From Timema cristinae (Eukaryota > Arthropoda > Insecta > Phasmatodea > Timematidae): DNA of 64,000 nt. Made by a program: the position numbers and the translations under genes. The DNA is taken from positions 112,367,883 through 112,431,882 of the forward strand of contig JBCFYV010000012.1 in NCBI GenBank assembly GCA_039000515.1, in the 5' to 3' direction. The notes below the pieces were generated by a model, which was not told the DNA's origin, ran no database searches, and saw only the letters and a program-made list of their open reading frames with translations. This document shows, piece after piece, positions 34,076 to 46,800 of this stretch; within the stretch, counting starts at the first letter, position 1; each line of letters starts with the position of its first letter.

Positions 34076-34861
34076 TGGTTCATCTAGAGTTAAATTCCAA
34101 CTATATCAAGAAGAACTTTAAACAACAAAATGTCCACTTGATGAGAAGAATTGAGGGTGTTGGGGCAAAAACATGATAGCCCTCATTGGTTTAGATGGGA
34201 TATTTTCACTATTTAAATATCTATAAAGTCCATAAACTCTGTTATAAGAAATAAATATAATATTTGTTGATATTAGCTATCTTCAAAATATTGACCGACT
34301 ATAAAAACCACTTTTAGTTCAAGAGTTAAGATACCATAAATTTGTGCTAAAACATTTTTTTCATAAAATGAGGGTTATCATGTATTAACCGAGACCCCTT
34401 TAATCAATACATGGGAAGTGTGTGTAGTTTTTTTTAGTGTCATCTTAGGTCTCCGGTGAGGAATTACCTAATCTAAGGAAACAAGAAGAGTAGGGAAAAG
34501 TGTAAACAAAGCTATTTACCTAGAGTGGAAAATAAATCATGTGGAAATGCCCCCACACCTCATCAATAAAGAACTAAAAACTTCAAAGTTCACTGCATTA
34601 GATTGGCTTATTGAGTAAGTTAATAAATGTTGCCAGTAAATATAATATTCTATTAATAGACATATCAGACTTTGTTTTAACAACTTAGAACCAACTCTGT
34701 GCAGATAGTGTAGGTAAATGACTGTAGGTAGACTTCGAGAACAGGGTCAATATTGACCAGATAAATGAACATAGAGACTGTGTGAACACTTGTACTACAG
34801 TAGCGAAAATTGAGAGATCAACATTATCTTAGTACAGATACAGTCTCATCAGATATTAGGC

Positions 34862-35090
34862 CTATATAAAAAAAAATTGTGACAGCCAGCAATCGAACCC
34901 TACTGAGTGGCAGCAGTCGGTTGGCAAAGAGTGCCAACTTCTGCCGATAGAGTGTGTTATGTTGTCAACACAACAAACCTCCCAGCCATTAATCTGTCTT
35001 TTCCAGACTCGATGCTTCAGAGAAAATATGTACGCACCGGGGATCAAACCCAGGCACTCTTGATCACTAGACTAGGTGTTGGGCCATGAT
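34862..35090 (-). repeat. Single-copy tRNA-like SINE of another type
   Basis: Reversed, it reads CCTAGTCTAGTGATCAAGAG then GGGTTTGATCCCCGG, an A box/B box pair different from A, B and C. An inner hairpin (GTTGGCAAAGAGTGCCAAC) and an A-rich end follow. Confidence 0.55.
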
Positions 35091-37129
35091 TATGGTCGTA
35101 AATTTTGTCCCAAGTATGTAATCTAGGGGTCATTTTTCAAAATTTATAACAGATTAATGATTGATTTCCCCAAGTGGTTTTCTAACATAGGCCTACTCTA
35201 AGTTACAAATGTTTCTTTCTGTTTCACTTACCCCTCCTCAACCAAAGTTTATTAAATTAACTCAATAACTTAATGTTATGAAAAGGGTGGGCTAAGTCCT
35301 TGACAGAAATTTAAGTTACCTTATTCCTGTTTGTAGGATAGGCTATCTGTTCATGAGTTTGTGTGCCTTTTACACCTGGATTCAAGGTAAAGATTATTTT
35401 CCCAAGTAATACAAATGGTTTCTAAAAAAGAGATAGTATTTACGAGTTACAAGAGTCCAGCGTATTAATCAGACAAGTGTTCCGAATTGTAGAAAAGTGT
35501 AATGAGAACGACTTATTATCTTCCAATACCGCCCACGTTCATAGATAGAATTTCATCGAAAAAATGTTAGCTTATAATTTAATTGTGCTGTTAGTAATAT
35601 TTATGATGTTGCCTTTTTGTGTTCGAATAATTATTGAATTTACAGAATATAAACATAAATCATTTATTTCAATCGTTTGAACGACTTGATTTATTTTGTA
35701 GATAATTAAAATGCTAAATGAACCTATTGGTGCTGTGTTTGAAAAGGTTGATTTATCAAGAAATACAACTATATGAAATGGAACTTAAGTATAAAATTAA
35801 TATTTATATTAATTACTGTTCATATGGAGTTAAGAAAATAATATACTTAACATTACATTTATTCAATTTGTTACCTGGATCATTCTCTCAATTATTTGTA
35901 ATCAAACATAAAAATTCGGAACACGCAATGCGTTAGGCGTTTGTATACACATTTCAGAAAAGCCGTATTAAATCTAACCAAAATAAAAACCCTTTAATAA
36001 CAATTGACAATCAAAATATAATATGTCTTATGTCATTCTCACCAATTTGGGAATGTCATTTCCTCGCCATTCGATTAAACACAGATAATTATTATGTCAT
36101 TGACTTGTTGAATAAGGTGGTATTTGAAAACAAGATGATTCTAATCTGGATGTTATATTTTTACAAGGTAATATTATATTTTAATTACTACCTGTTGACA
36201 CTATTTGTATTTTTTTTTAAATGTAATTTTGCAAATATTTTGTAACACAAAATACTATAGACTTATAATTCACTATTATTATTTCAAGATCTTTATTTTC
36301 TCAGTTTAAACACAACATAACAATATACAACAATGCTACAAAACATACCTACAAATTCTCCACCCGCACCAGTATATAGCGACAAAAACTAAAAATATGA
36401 CAAACCTAGTCGGGCATTAAATGGAAGTGATGAGGAGGTGTAAAGCGAAAATAATCTCGCCTTATATACTGGATTCTGGGCCTAGTCGGCCGTTGATAAA
36501 ATATACATAGAGTACACTCTTTTTTATATATGATTATGAAGGAGGAACTATAGAGAAAAAGTTAAAACACTATGCATGAAAATAATATAAGATGAACATA
36601 AAAAAACCTCAGACTTGGATGGGGAATAAAAACATTAGAAAAGGATAGGCTAGTAACAAAAATTTGTTAAATAAAAATTCTCAGACAATCTCAATGGACT
36701 GTTAATTTATAACTAATGAAAAAGAAAATGAACCATCGCCGGCTATTGATCATCTCCAACTTAGTTGTGTGGAGCTTCGCTGAAAGATCACGAATACCTT
36801 CTTTCTTGTTTTTGGAAAAAAAATTTTATTACAAAAAAACACTACCTACAGCATTATCAATCAATCACGTCAAAAGCAATTGATATCTCAATATTTTGTT
36901 TCGACTTAACAAATGACTACTCAACTAGCAAACCAAATAAAATACACTTTTCACATCTACTTACGTAATGTAGGTTACCACATCCTTCCACATTATTGGC
37001 CCTACATCCATGACATCTTTGCGGAAAAATAACTAAAACTCTTATTAAATGTAGGCCTATATCATCCATTTTTACTATGATTAAACTTTTAATTTTCTTT
37101 TTTTTTTTCATTTAATTTATTTGAGATAG

Positions 37130-37388
37130 GCTACAGTATTTAACATGCACTTTCTGAACCGACTGATTAAATCACACTACTATAAATAAACTATCCTAAA
37201 TCTAAGCTTGATAACAGACACAACATCAAACCTCCAACCTTTGATTCATCACTGTGAAAGGCAAAACCCACATTTCCCAATAAATAAATTATTTGATTAT
37301 GCCAGAGAATCGAACCCGGGACCCTTAGTTCAATAGACAGATACATTATCGACTGAGTCAAGGTGTCAGTTTTACTTGTCTCAGCCAT
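37130..37388 (-). repeat. SINE-C, reverse, tail truncated
   Basis: GAATCGAACCCGGGACCCTTA and GACTGAGTCAAGGTGTC match the reversed B and A boxes; the body has CATCACTGTGAAAGGC. A shorter C fragment lies near 38340-38410. Confidence 0.75.
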
Positions 37389-37984
37389 GCAAGATTAGTT
37401 CATAATTAATTATATATAAAATAATATTTTAAACTACTTATAGCTAATTATAACAAATTTGCTCTAATAGATTATAGTTTTTTTTAAAAGTTACCGTGCT
37501 GTTACCTATAACTGTTGCTTTTAATTATATTCTGTTAAACATTATTTTAGTCATATGTAAGCATTTTTTTTATGTTTATAGTCAATAGAAGATATATTCA
37601 AGATTATTTATATAGGCCTAAACAAAATAATAAAAAAGTAATAATTACACATGCAATATTTGGGTTTGCTATACATACTAAAAAAAAGTTTAAGCTCAAG
37701 GTCGAAAAATTTCAGGAAATACTTAGGAATATGGTGGAACGTTATCCAGTTAATTAGGTGAACTGATTGTTATTTTCTAACCCAAGATCCGAATAGTCTT
37801 GATATTTATATGTCTCGTGCTTTGTTGTGTTTATTGTAATTAATAATGCTATTCTATAGTGTTTTTTATATCACAAGTTTACTTTTTTTTTCAATATAAG
37901 GTGAATGTGCTCACTTGCTGATTACTATATTCTTCCACTATGTGTCTTTTTTGCATTAATGTTAGTGCATTCCATACAAAACTA

Positions 37985-38225
37985 TGGTACCCTCTGCTCT
38001 AAGGCCCTACTCTCTCAATATATTAGACTGCTGACAACGAGGAGCTCGAGGTTCAAATCTCGGTCCTGTATATTGAGTGTGTTTTTCTCTAAATGGTTTT
38101 ACACTCTCCCTCCATGCAGATGCGGGTACACTTTCTTTAAATACAACCTTCCTAATCCCTAAAATTATTAGTGGTAACTAGCATATAAGTGTATAACCTG
38201 AACAGGTTGTAAGGCGCGGTGATAA
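37985..38225 (+). repeat. SINE-A copy
   Basis: GCTCTAAGGCCCTACTCTC, GAGGTTCAAATCTCGGTCC and ACAGGTTGTAAGGCGCGGTG match head, B box and tail. It lies upstream of DGKE. Confidence 0.75.
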
Positions 38226-38595
38226 AAAAAAATGACTATCTTCAAAGATATCTCCTGTTGCACCCAGATGAGTTTCAAACCTTGTTTTGCTCAGCATTGA
38301 CAATCCAGTCTAGACCACATGACCATTGGCATGGTTGTACATTTTTTAGGCACGCCAGGAATCAAAATTGAAACCCTTATCTCAAAAGGCAGATGCACAG
38401 ATTAAAAGGGTTCCCCTTGTACAACTAAATTTGTCATATATTCATTGTAAACTCATAGGCTAGTTTTATATCACTATCATCAAGATATTACAACAGTAAA
38501 CCGCTTATGCAACAGTTTTTAGTTAATGCTTTTGGCCTCATTAGAAGTAGGCCTTTTACTTATTATTGATTACTAATCCTCCTTTTTTGTTGCAG

Positions 38596-38651
38596 TGTTG
38601 TGTTGACCTAGGCTACTGACAAATATTTTAAATCACACCTCAAGGTCTAGG
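38596..38651 (+). promoter_or_regulatory. Probable 5'UTR part of DGKE exon, preceded by a 3' splice site
   Basis: Just upstream of the DGKE start codon is TACTAAT, then a T-rich tract, then TTGCAG at 38590-38595. Together these look like a branch point, polypyrimidine tract and acceptor. This suggests the ATG exon starts at 38596 and that a non-coding first exon and promoter lie further upstream. I could not locate that exon. Confidence 0.5.
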
Positions 38652-39218
38652 ATGTGGCCACTGTTCGTCATGTGGAACGCTGGTCTCGTCAACGTCGTCC
38701 TCCCCACAATCACTGTGGCCACTTTGTTCATTGTTGCTGTAAGCCTCATCAAATATATTACAGCCGACACCCATATACCAATTAGGGACGCAACTAAACA
38801 ACACAACTGGCATAGCGTGAAATGTCTCACGGAGGTGAATTTGTTTTTTTTAATTTATTTAGTTTTTTAAACTAAAATAAGGGCATACTAATAGAAGTTA
38901 GTAAATAACTCTGTCATAGACCCGCTTCGATGGCCACATGGTGTTAGGTGTCACTCTTGCGATAGACTTGAACATTGGTGATGGGGAGATCAGGGTTTGA
39001 TCTCAGTCGGGTGTACTGAGGGTGATTTTTCCTGAATGTTTTTCCACTCTCCTTCCACACAAATGCAGGTACACTTCAACTTAATTCAACCCTCCTAATC
39101 CCTAGCACACTAGAGTAGTTTGAACACAAGCGTAAACCCAAACGGGTAATCAGACTCAGCGCTAAAAAAAACTCCACCATAACACCCTTCACACCCTCCT
39201 AGGGCCCAACACTCCCTC

Positions 39219-39249
<31 letters not shown>

Positions 39250-39251
39250 CA

Positions 39252-39282
<31 letters not shown>

Positions 39283-42200
39283 TCGTCCAATGAAGGATAG
39301 GCGAGCTGTCAACCCCTTTATCCCATTTCTTTCTCGCCCAGCCCTCACTCTCCCACCCTCTTATAAAAACCTACTCCAGTGATGTTACCCCATCTCCCAC
39401 CTTGGTCCATGCTCCAACCATTCTGTCAACCAAGGAAACCCCTCTCTCTCTACGCCATGTGTTCAACAACCTACCATTTTAAAATGTATTACTTTAATAT
39501 TCCCCCCCCCCTTATAAACATCCCCTTGTATATCTGATCTTATCACCCCCCTCCCGCCCATCACATCCAGACAATGTCGCAGAAATCTCGCAGTCAAATC
39601 CATCATTTGTTGGTGTGTTGATTATTGCGACTTGTGTGGTCTGTGTTACACTTTACATTTTCTGTATTCTTTCAAACGTCCTGAAAACAGAATCTGTTGT
39701 GATAGGTATTTCTTTCATGTGTGGACATGTCATCTGTCAAGCATGTAACCAATAGACTAGACTGCCGATGACAGGGAAATTGGGGGCTAAAATCAGGGTT
39801 TTGGAGTCGGAGTCAGAAACAATTTTTGGTTGAGTCAGATTTGGAGTTGATAAAAATGTAGCAATTATGGCTTCAAAATAAAAACTGATAAAATCATAGC
39901 AATATATGATAAATATATCATTTCAATTGTATACCTTTTTATTCTTTAGGGTCAATATTTGTAATTTTGTTTGACAAATTTATTCGAAAATAAATTTACA
40001 ACGCCAAAGAAGCGTCACTGATGTAATATGTGTTGGAGCATTTTGCTTGCAGTAAATTTATTTTTACTAGTTAATACACTTTAGCTCAAAATGGAAGTGG
40101 CGGGCAGGGGCCAAGAGAAAGATCCAGGGACAGGCGGATAAAGGGAGTGAGAAGGGATGTGGAGAGGAGTGGATTGGGCCGGCGTGGAATAGAAATGGTA
40201 GTGGGGGAACAAAAGTAAATGGAGAGGCTTATATTCGAGACATACTGTGCCATTGACAGGAAACTGTGTATAATGATGGTTATAATGGTGGTGGCAGCGG
40301 CGAATATGCTTTAGCCATTTATGAAGGAGTCCGAGTCAGACAGTAGAAAAATTAAGGATTCTGAGTCAAAGGCTTGGCAAATCAACTCCACAGCCCTGGT
40401 TTGAATCCCGGTTGGGTGTACTGAGGACGGTTTTTCCTATCTAGTTTTCCATCCTTCCACCACACAAATGTGGGTACACTTCCTTTAAATGCAATATATT
40501 CCTTATCCTTAACACATTAGCGTATATATGTTTATAACCCAAACGATTGGTAAGACGCAATACTAATAAAAGTTAATCTGAGGTAGGCCTATGTGCCTGA
40601 ATCTTCTTTGCTAAAGGTATGATTGAGCAGTGGCTGCTGGCGACAAAAAAAAATCAGTGTTACATAACTCAAAATAATATTCTAAACTATTGTACAGTAC
40701 AGACACTTTTCATGTAACCTATCATTTTACATAGTTAGTTCTGCAATTCAACAAAAGAAAAAACAAGTAATTACCTAACTAAAACTAGCACAATATCAAT
40801 ACATAGAAAAATTATTTACAAAACACTCAAGTTAATATTTTTAGTGTATGCAAAATATTAACATTAAAGTCTTAAACTATTTTGAATAAAAACACAATTC
40901 TTCTTTCTTTGAATCTTGATAACCTATCGCTTAGCTTAGACTTTAGACTAAACTCCAAATTTCAAAATCTTTTCCACATTGAATTCTCTTATTACATTTT
41001 GATTAGCTTAAAGTTAAAGTCTGAAAAGATTTTTAGAAAATATTTTGCACATAATGTTAATTCATTTTATTAGGTAGAAAAACACCTTGACAATGATCAT
41101 AAACTCAATAAATAAACTATATACATCTACTCATGTTTACACAGAATCAATTTTGTGAGAATTGAGAAACGATTGCACGTTAAAAATGACAATAGCAAAG
41201 CTTTAGTTTAACTCATAATTCCAAAACAAATTGGCACGTTCGCCGTGGAGTTGTGCACCGGACCATATGTTAAAGGGACACTTTAAAATTTGCTAGCTAG
41301 ATGAATATCTCTTCTTCATTTTTCTAATTCATTCTTATGTTCAGATGATTTATGCACCATGAGAGAAAGTTGTGATAATGAGCGCTAGCAGTCAAGCTCA
41401 CAAGTGGAATAGTAAAGAGAGCAATATATGCAAGCGCATAACCAATATAATGTAATACCACAATGTACTGCAAGCAATACAATGATACTAATTCATTGAA
41501 GTGTTAGTATTTAAATAAAATAATGCAAAATATTACTTCGTACGAAATTATGCACCTCCACATTCAATGAGTAGTTTCCACTGTGGTTGAATGCTTAGCT
41601 ATGTATTTTTTTTTTATTTAGAACTGGGTCTTTCTTCCGTTTAGACTATAGGCCTACTACACCTATGTAATAATTACTCTAATGAGTAAGTAAGGCTAAA
41701 TTTAAATGAAGTGTACCTGCATTAGCACAGATGGAGAGTAGAAAATCATTTAGGAAAAACCACCCTCAGTACACCTGACCGAGATTGAACCTCGATCTCA
41801 CCGTCATCGGCATTCTAGTCTATTGTGAGATTGATGCCTTAGACTATGTGGCCACTGAAGGGGGGAGCTAGATCTTCTATACACCCTATTGAAGCTTTCA
41901 GTGAAGGTGTTCTTTTAATTAGAGCGTATTTTCAATCAAAATTAAAATTCGTGTCCTACTTCAGGCTGTTGAAGAAAGGCTGGCTTGCCGGAATAAGTCC
42001 CTGATGTGTTAGCAAATCTTTCCACGACAACGTCTGCCTGTTTTTTGTGACCAAGCCCTTAAGTGCATCACATTTCTAGTCATCAACCTGGCCTTTTCCT
42101 ACTACTCAAATGTAACTATTGGTTTTGATAATGACAAAAATTACAATATATATAAATTCATATTTTGTTAACTTACAATTTGTATTTTTCTAAAGTAACA

Positions 42201-43742
42201 TGTATGTCCCTTTGAATTTTCTGTTATTTTTATTTGTTATGTTGGCAGACATGCTATTGCAGCGTGTGTGAGTCCCTGATGACGACAGGGGAAGGGTTGT
42301 ACTGTGATTGTTGCGGAGTGTGCGCAGATAGAGGGTGCATCAGGGCAGCGGACAGGAAGTTCCGTTGTAAAGTAATTTCATGTTCTGGCAAGGGGCGCTG
42401 GAAGCATCACTGGGTGAAAGGCAAGTGGATGTAAGATGAACCGATAAATCGTTTGGAAGTGAAAAATTATCTAAAGTTTAAAGTCTGAATCATGCATGTC
42501 AAACTTGGGGATTGATGCGGCGTTTTCACTGGTTTTGTGCGGCCTGTAGATCTTAGATGGACCAACCTACAAAATGGCCAGTATTTTCTATTTATAACTG
42601 TCATATAGCCTAGATATATAAATGGTCGATTTGGCATAATTTAGGAAAATCTGACATATGAGGTTGGTATACCAAATTTATATTCTTTTCTTCGACAAGG
42701 ATCAATCCACAAAAGTTATTGAACTATCAGAAACCTTCTAAAATCCTTGGCAGCACATAGGCTACGTATGAAAACAATTGTTTTATCACATGAAAAGGAA
42801 CGGAAATATATACTGTTTACAGACACATATTTGTCAACACTTATGAAAGGGACTTCATTACAGAATTTAAAGCTCGACAATCACACCAATACTGAAAATA
42901 AAAGGTTACGAGTTTCTGGTAAAAATATAGGATGTCACTTATTGTTTCATATTGGTGCCTACTCTTTTTTAATACACAGACCCCTTTGTATTTTCTCATT
43001 TTCAATGTGGCCTCTCTAGTCAAATGATTTTGACAAGCCTGATCTAAATCGTAGAGCAACGAGTTGAACTCAGTCCTTGCAGTTGCAGCCTTAAAAAAAA
43101 GGGGGGCATTGGTTCATTCAAGAGTGCATTAAATATTTAATTATTAATTCATTAGTAAATTTTGTCACAGGTTGTTACCAAGGCACACAAAGTAGAACTT
43201 CGGTGCTACTCAGAACAAGTTTGGCTTGCCTTTGTCGTAAACAGAGTATAACTTCTCCTCTGGGTGGCTACAGTTTCGGGAAGTGGGCGTTCGGTGACAC
43301 TTGAGAAAGCACAGCCAATTAATTATCCAAAGTTCAATAATGAACGAGTTATTATGGTTTTTTGCTACAAATACGTCAAATATCAAAGTAACAAAATTTA
43401 CGAACCATTCAGAGTACTCAGGGGCAACACAGTTTTTCACTTTTTTTGTTCATTTAATTGACACAGTCCATAAAATTAATCATTATTTTCTTAAAAGTTA
43501 CCCGCCTCGTGGCGTAATTGGCTAACGAGCTTTTCGTGTTGAGCTCGACTGCTGAGGACGGGATATCGAGGTTCGAATCTCGGTCGGGTGAACTGGGGGT
43601 GGTTTTTCCTAAATGGTTTTCCCACTCTCCTTCCACGCAAATGCGGGTTCACTTCCTCTAAATCACCTTCCCAATTCCTAATCCATTAGCAGAATTAGTA
43701 CTTAAAGTGTCTAACCCGAACAGGTAGTAAGACGCGGTGCTA

Positions 43743-43811
<69 letters not shown>

Positions 43812-46800
43812 AAGTTCTTCACTCTTCGTATTTAGGTTAACTTTTTAAGACATGATCCAAGTATATACAGAAGTAAACAAACATGTTATTTATTAAAAGC
43901 ACTATAATAAAGGGTGTTATGAATTGTTGCAATGAATTGAGTTAAATTTTAAGCTGTATGCAAATTGACTGCTATTTTTTATGATTTATCTAATAAGTAA
44001 CCCTAATTAATATATTCTCAGGGTCAGTTGACAGTCGACTCACACTCTTTTCAATTCTTGTGTCATAAAACCATTTTATTTTGTGTTTATGGAGGAAAAA
44101 CACCCCTTTTATCCGTCCATGGCCTCTCTTCCAATACAAAATTTGCAAAATGGGTGCAACAGGTAAATTGTTATGTTTTATATTGATTTATGTTTTGTTC
44201 TATAGTTTTGAGTGATAGTATAGTATTTAGTCTGTAAAGTTACTCATACTGGTGGTCATACGATGCGGTCTAAGGCGTCATTCTCTCAATAGCCTAGGTT
44301 GCTGGTTAAAAGACGGTCGAGCTCTGAATCTTTCCCAAAGGTGGTTTTCTACATGCAATTTATCAAATATTTTCCCAACCCCTGTTTACTCTAAAGTCAT
44401 GTACACGTTCTTTAAACAACTATCCTCATCTCTCACACTTAGATTAGTCCATTAATAACCATGCTGTTAAATGTAATTAAACGTTGTTGGTTGTTTTTAG
44501 CACCGCGTCTCACTACTCGTTTGGGTTGTACACATATGTACTAATTACAATAATGTGTTTGGTGTGGGAAAGGTTGTATTTAGATAAAGTGTACAAGAAT
44601 TTGCATGAAGGGAGAGTGGAAAGCAGAAGAAAAAAAAAAACATCTACAGTACACTTGAGCGGGATTCGAACGTTGATCTTCCCGTCACCAGCAGTCCTGC
44701 ATATAGCGAGAGTGACGCCTTAGACGTTTCGGCCACTGAAGCAATATTAGCGAAAATGACTATGAACTGCTAAAGGCGCTGATTTAAGGTTAGCAAAGAA
44801 TCTAAAGATTAACATAATTGTACTGATGTAATATAACATTTCATGTCTCTCAAAGGTTAGTCCAATAGTTTGTGAAATGATCACTACAATATATTAGTTG
44901 ACTCAATCTAGTGTTTCTTCTGGTCATCACCAGGTAATTTGCCTCTGGGGGTCACATGTGAAGTCTGCGAGGAAGAGTGTGGCTCGGAACATGGACTTGC
45001 CGACTACCAGTGCTGCTGGTGTCAATATGCTGTGCACGAGTTGTGCCAACAAAAATTGACAGAGGCAAGTCAGTTAAACTTTTAATCTCAATTTTTATTT
45101 ATATGTTTGAAACAGGATTCATAAATTTGAGAAATGACACCTGGATACTGGAATTGAACCCGAGACCCGTTTTGGGGTGTGATTTTCAAATTTACTTATA
45201 TGATACATCCATACCGTAACCTAAAAATCATTTTGATCTCCCAAACTTCCCTAGTTTTATACAATTAATTTTACAAGCATTTAACTTTCTTCATTAGTAA
45301 AATACTAACAATGACTTACTCTAGGGATAAATAAGAATATTACAACTAGATAGAATAGCTCTGTCAATTACTAATCTACTAATTATTAAAACTAATGTTG
45401 TGTGATACTCTTGTTACTTTATTAGTGTAAGAAGCCAGTTTTAAATATGAGCTTCCTGGAACTGAGCCGAACACATCAATATTGATTAGAGTTGGGTCAA
45501 ATCCACTATCTTACGCATCCTAAATCCAATATTTGTAAAAAATTATGTACATGAGAGGAAATATAAATGAGTTAGAGTAGAATAATAGAAAATACAATAG
45601 TAATTAGATGTTAACATTCTTTCTTATAATCCATTCATTATAACATTCATAGATAAGTGTTAAATTACTGGTCTGGTTGTTAAGTTCACCTAATAATTAT
45701 AAACCATCACTAAGCAGTATTAAATCTCTAAAACCAATTTCAATTAAAAAGTGAGAAAAAAAAATTAATTGACTTTTGAATCTCAAATATCCTTAAGGTT
45801 TCGAGTTCCTCATCCCTAATATTAATACTAATTTTTCTACCATGCCTTACTAGCCATTTGGGCTATCTTCATATTTACCTTAATATAGTAGGGATGAGGA
45901 GGGTAGTATTTAGTTAAAATAGACCCTCATTTGTTTAAAGGCACTGTTAAAATTAATTTAGGAAAACCATTCATACTACACATAGCTGGGATTTGAACCT
46001 TAACTTCTCGTTGTGGTAAAACCGAACTAATTGAGTTTTACACGCATGTCTTTAGATGCAGATGTATTCTATTAAAGTTAGTTTGTAAGACAGGTTCTGA
46101 TAAAATCTTGTGTTCATAAAATGCACATTAAATACACACTATTAAAAAAAAATCTCGGCAAGTCATTAGAATTCTTCAACATATTCTCATGCAAAAGGTT
46201 TGTGATTTCGGCACATTCCGGAACTTGGTGATCCCTCCCAGCAGCGTTACACTGACGAAGAAGCGCAGCAGTGTGCGCAGTAAGCTACAACTACAATCAG
46301 TAACTCCTCCAGATTGGAAGAACTGGGCTCCCATTATTGTCCTGGGTACGTCTCTTAACACTTTTATAAGTAAATTATTCAAACCCCAAGAGTTAGGTAA
46401 TGTGACTCTGACCCGGTTGTATTGAGTTTTATCGACGGTCTAATGCAATGTGGTTTTATAACCTGGTTTTACAAGCAAATACTATCATATTTATTTAAAA
46501 TTAAACATTTTGGTCATGTTTTTCTTAAATTAAATAATTTTAGCTCACACATTAGCAATAACTTATAATCCTCATCATCATCATCGTCATCAATTGTTTC
46601 CAGCCTATGGCTGGGTCAGTTCAGTAAAATGCCTCATCTCTTTCTGTCCTTCCACTATTCTTCAAATCCTTTATTTGCTTCTAATCTTCTTCTCTCTCTT
46701 CTCACACTTACAGTCATCTGCTAGTCCCAGCTCTTTTCTTGGTCTCCGTTGCAGTCTTTTCCCTCCAAACTTCAACTCCATTTTCATTGGGGTCATTTCC

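Larger units (their letters stand above)
28489..38595. other. Intergenic between MAP2K and DGKE, divergent 5' sides
   Basis: MAP2K reads leftward and DGKE rightward, so both promoters probably lie here. No coding exon was recognised. The GC-richer patch at 28920-28980 is the least AT-rich stretch, but I see no convincing start or splice site. Repeats: LINE end, MITE-E, SINE-A/B/C, TA-MITE, hAT MITE. 35400-36950 is plain AT-rich DNA. Confidence 0.55.
42421..44933 (+). other. DGKE intron 2 with GC-AG boundaries
   Basis: The intron begins GCAAGT after AAAG and ends ATCACCAG. Using GC at 42421 joins VK-G to NLPLG in frame. Reading through instead reaches a TAA five codons later. The only nearby GT (GTAAGA at 42430) gives a phase that hits a stop in the next exon. 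The intron also holds an unclassified repeat-like stretch at about 42490-43080, SINE-A copies at 43500-43745, 44250-44460 and 44498-44745, and an (ATT)n tract. Confidence 0.75.

Noticed and set aside
28540..38580. First coding exon of MAP2K
   Set aside because: Several reverse-strand GTAAGT sites exist (for example near 35228, 33795 and 32510). None is preceded by an in-frame ATG with family-like residues and the needed phase.
42430..42435. GTAAGA as the donor of DGKE intron 2
   Set aside because: It would leave phase 2 and give a stop (ATG-TAA type) at the start of exon 3. The GC donor ten bases earlier fits phase and conservation.
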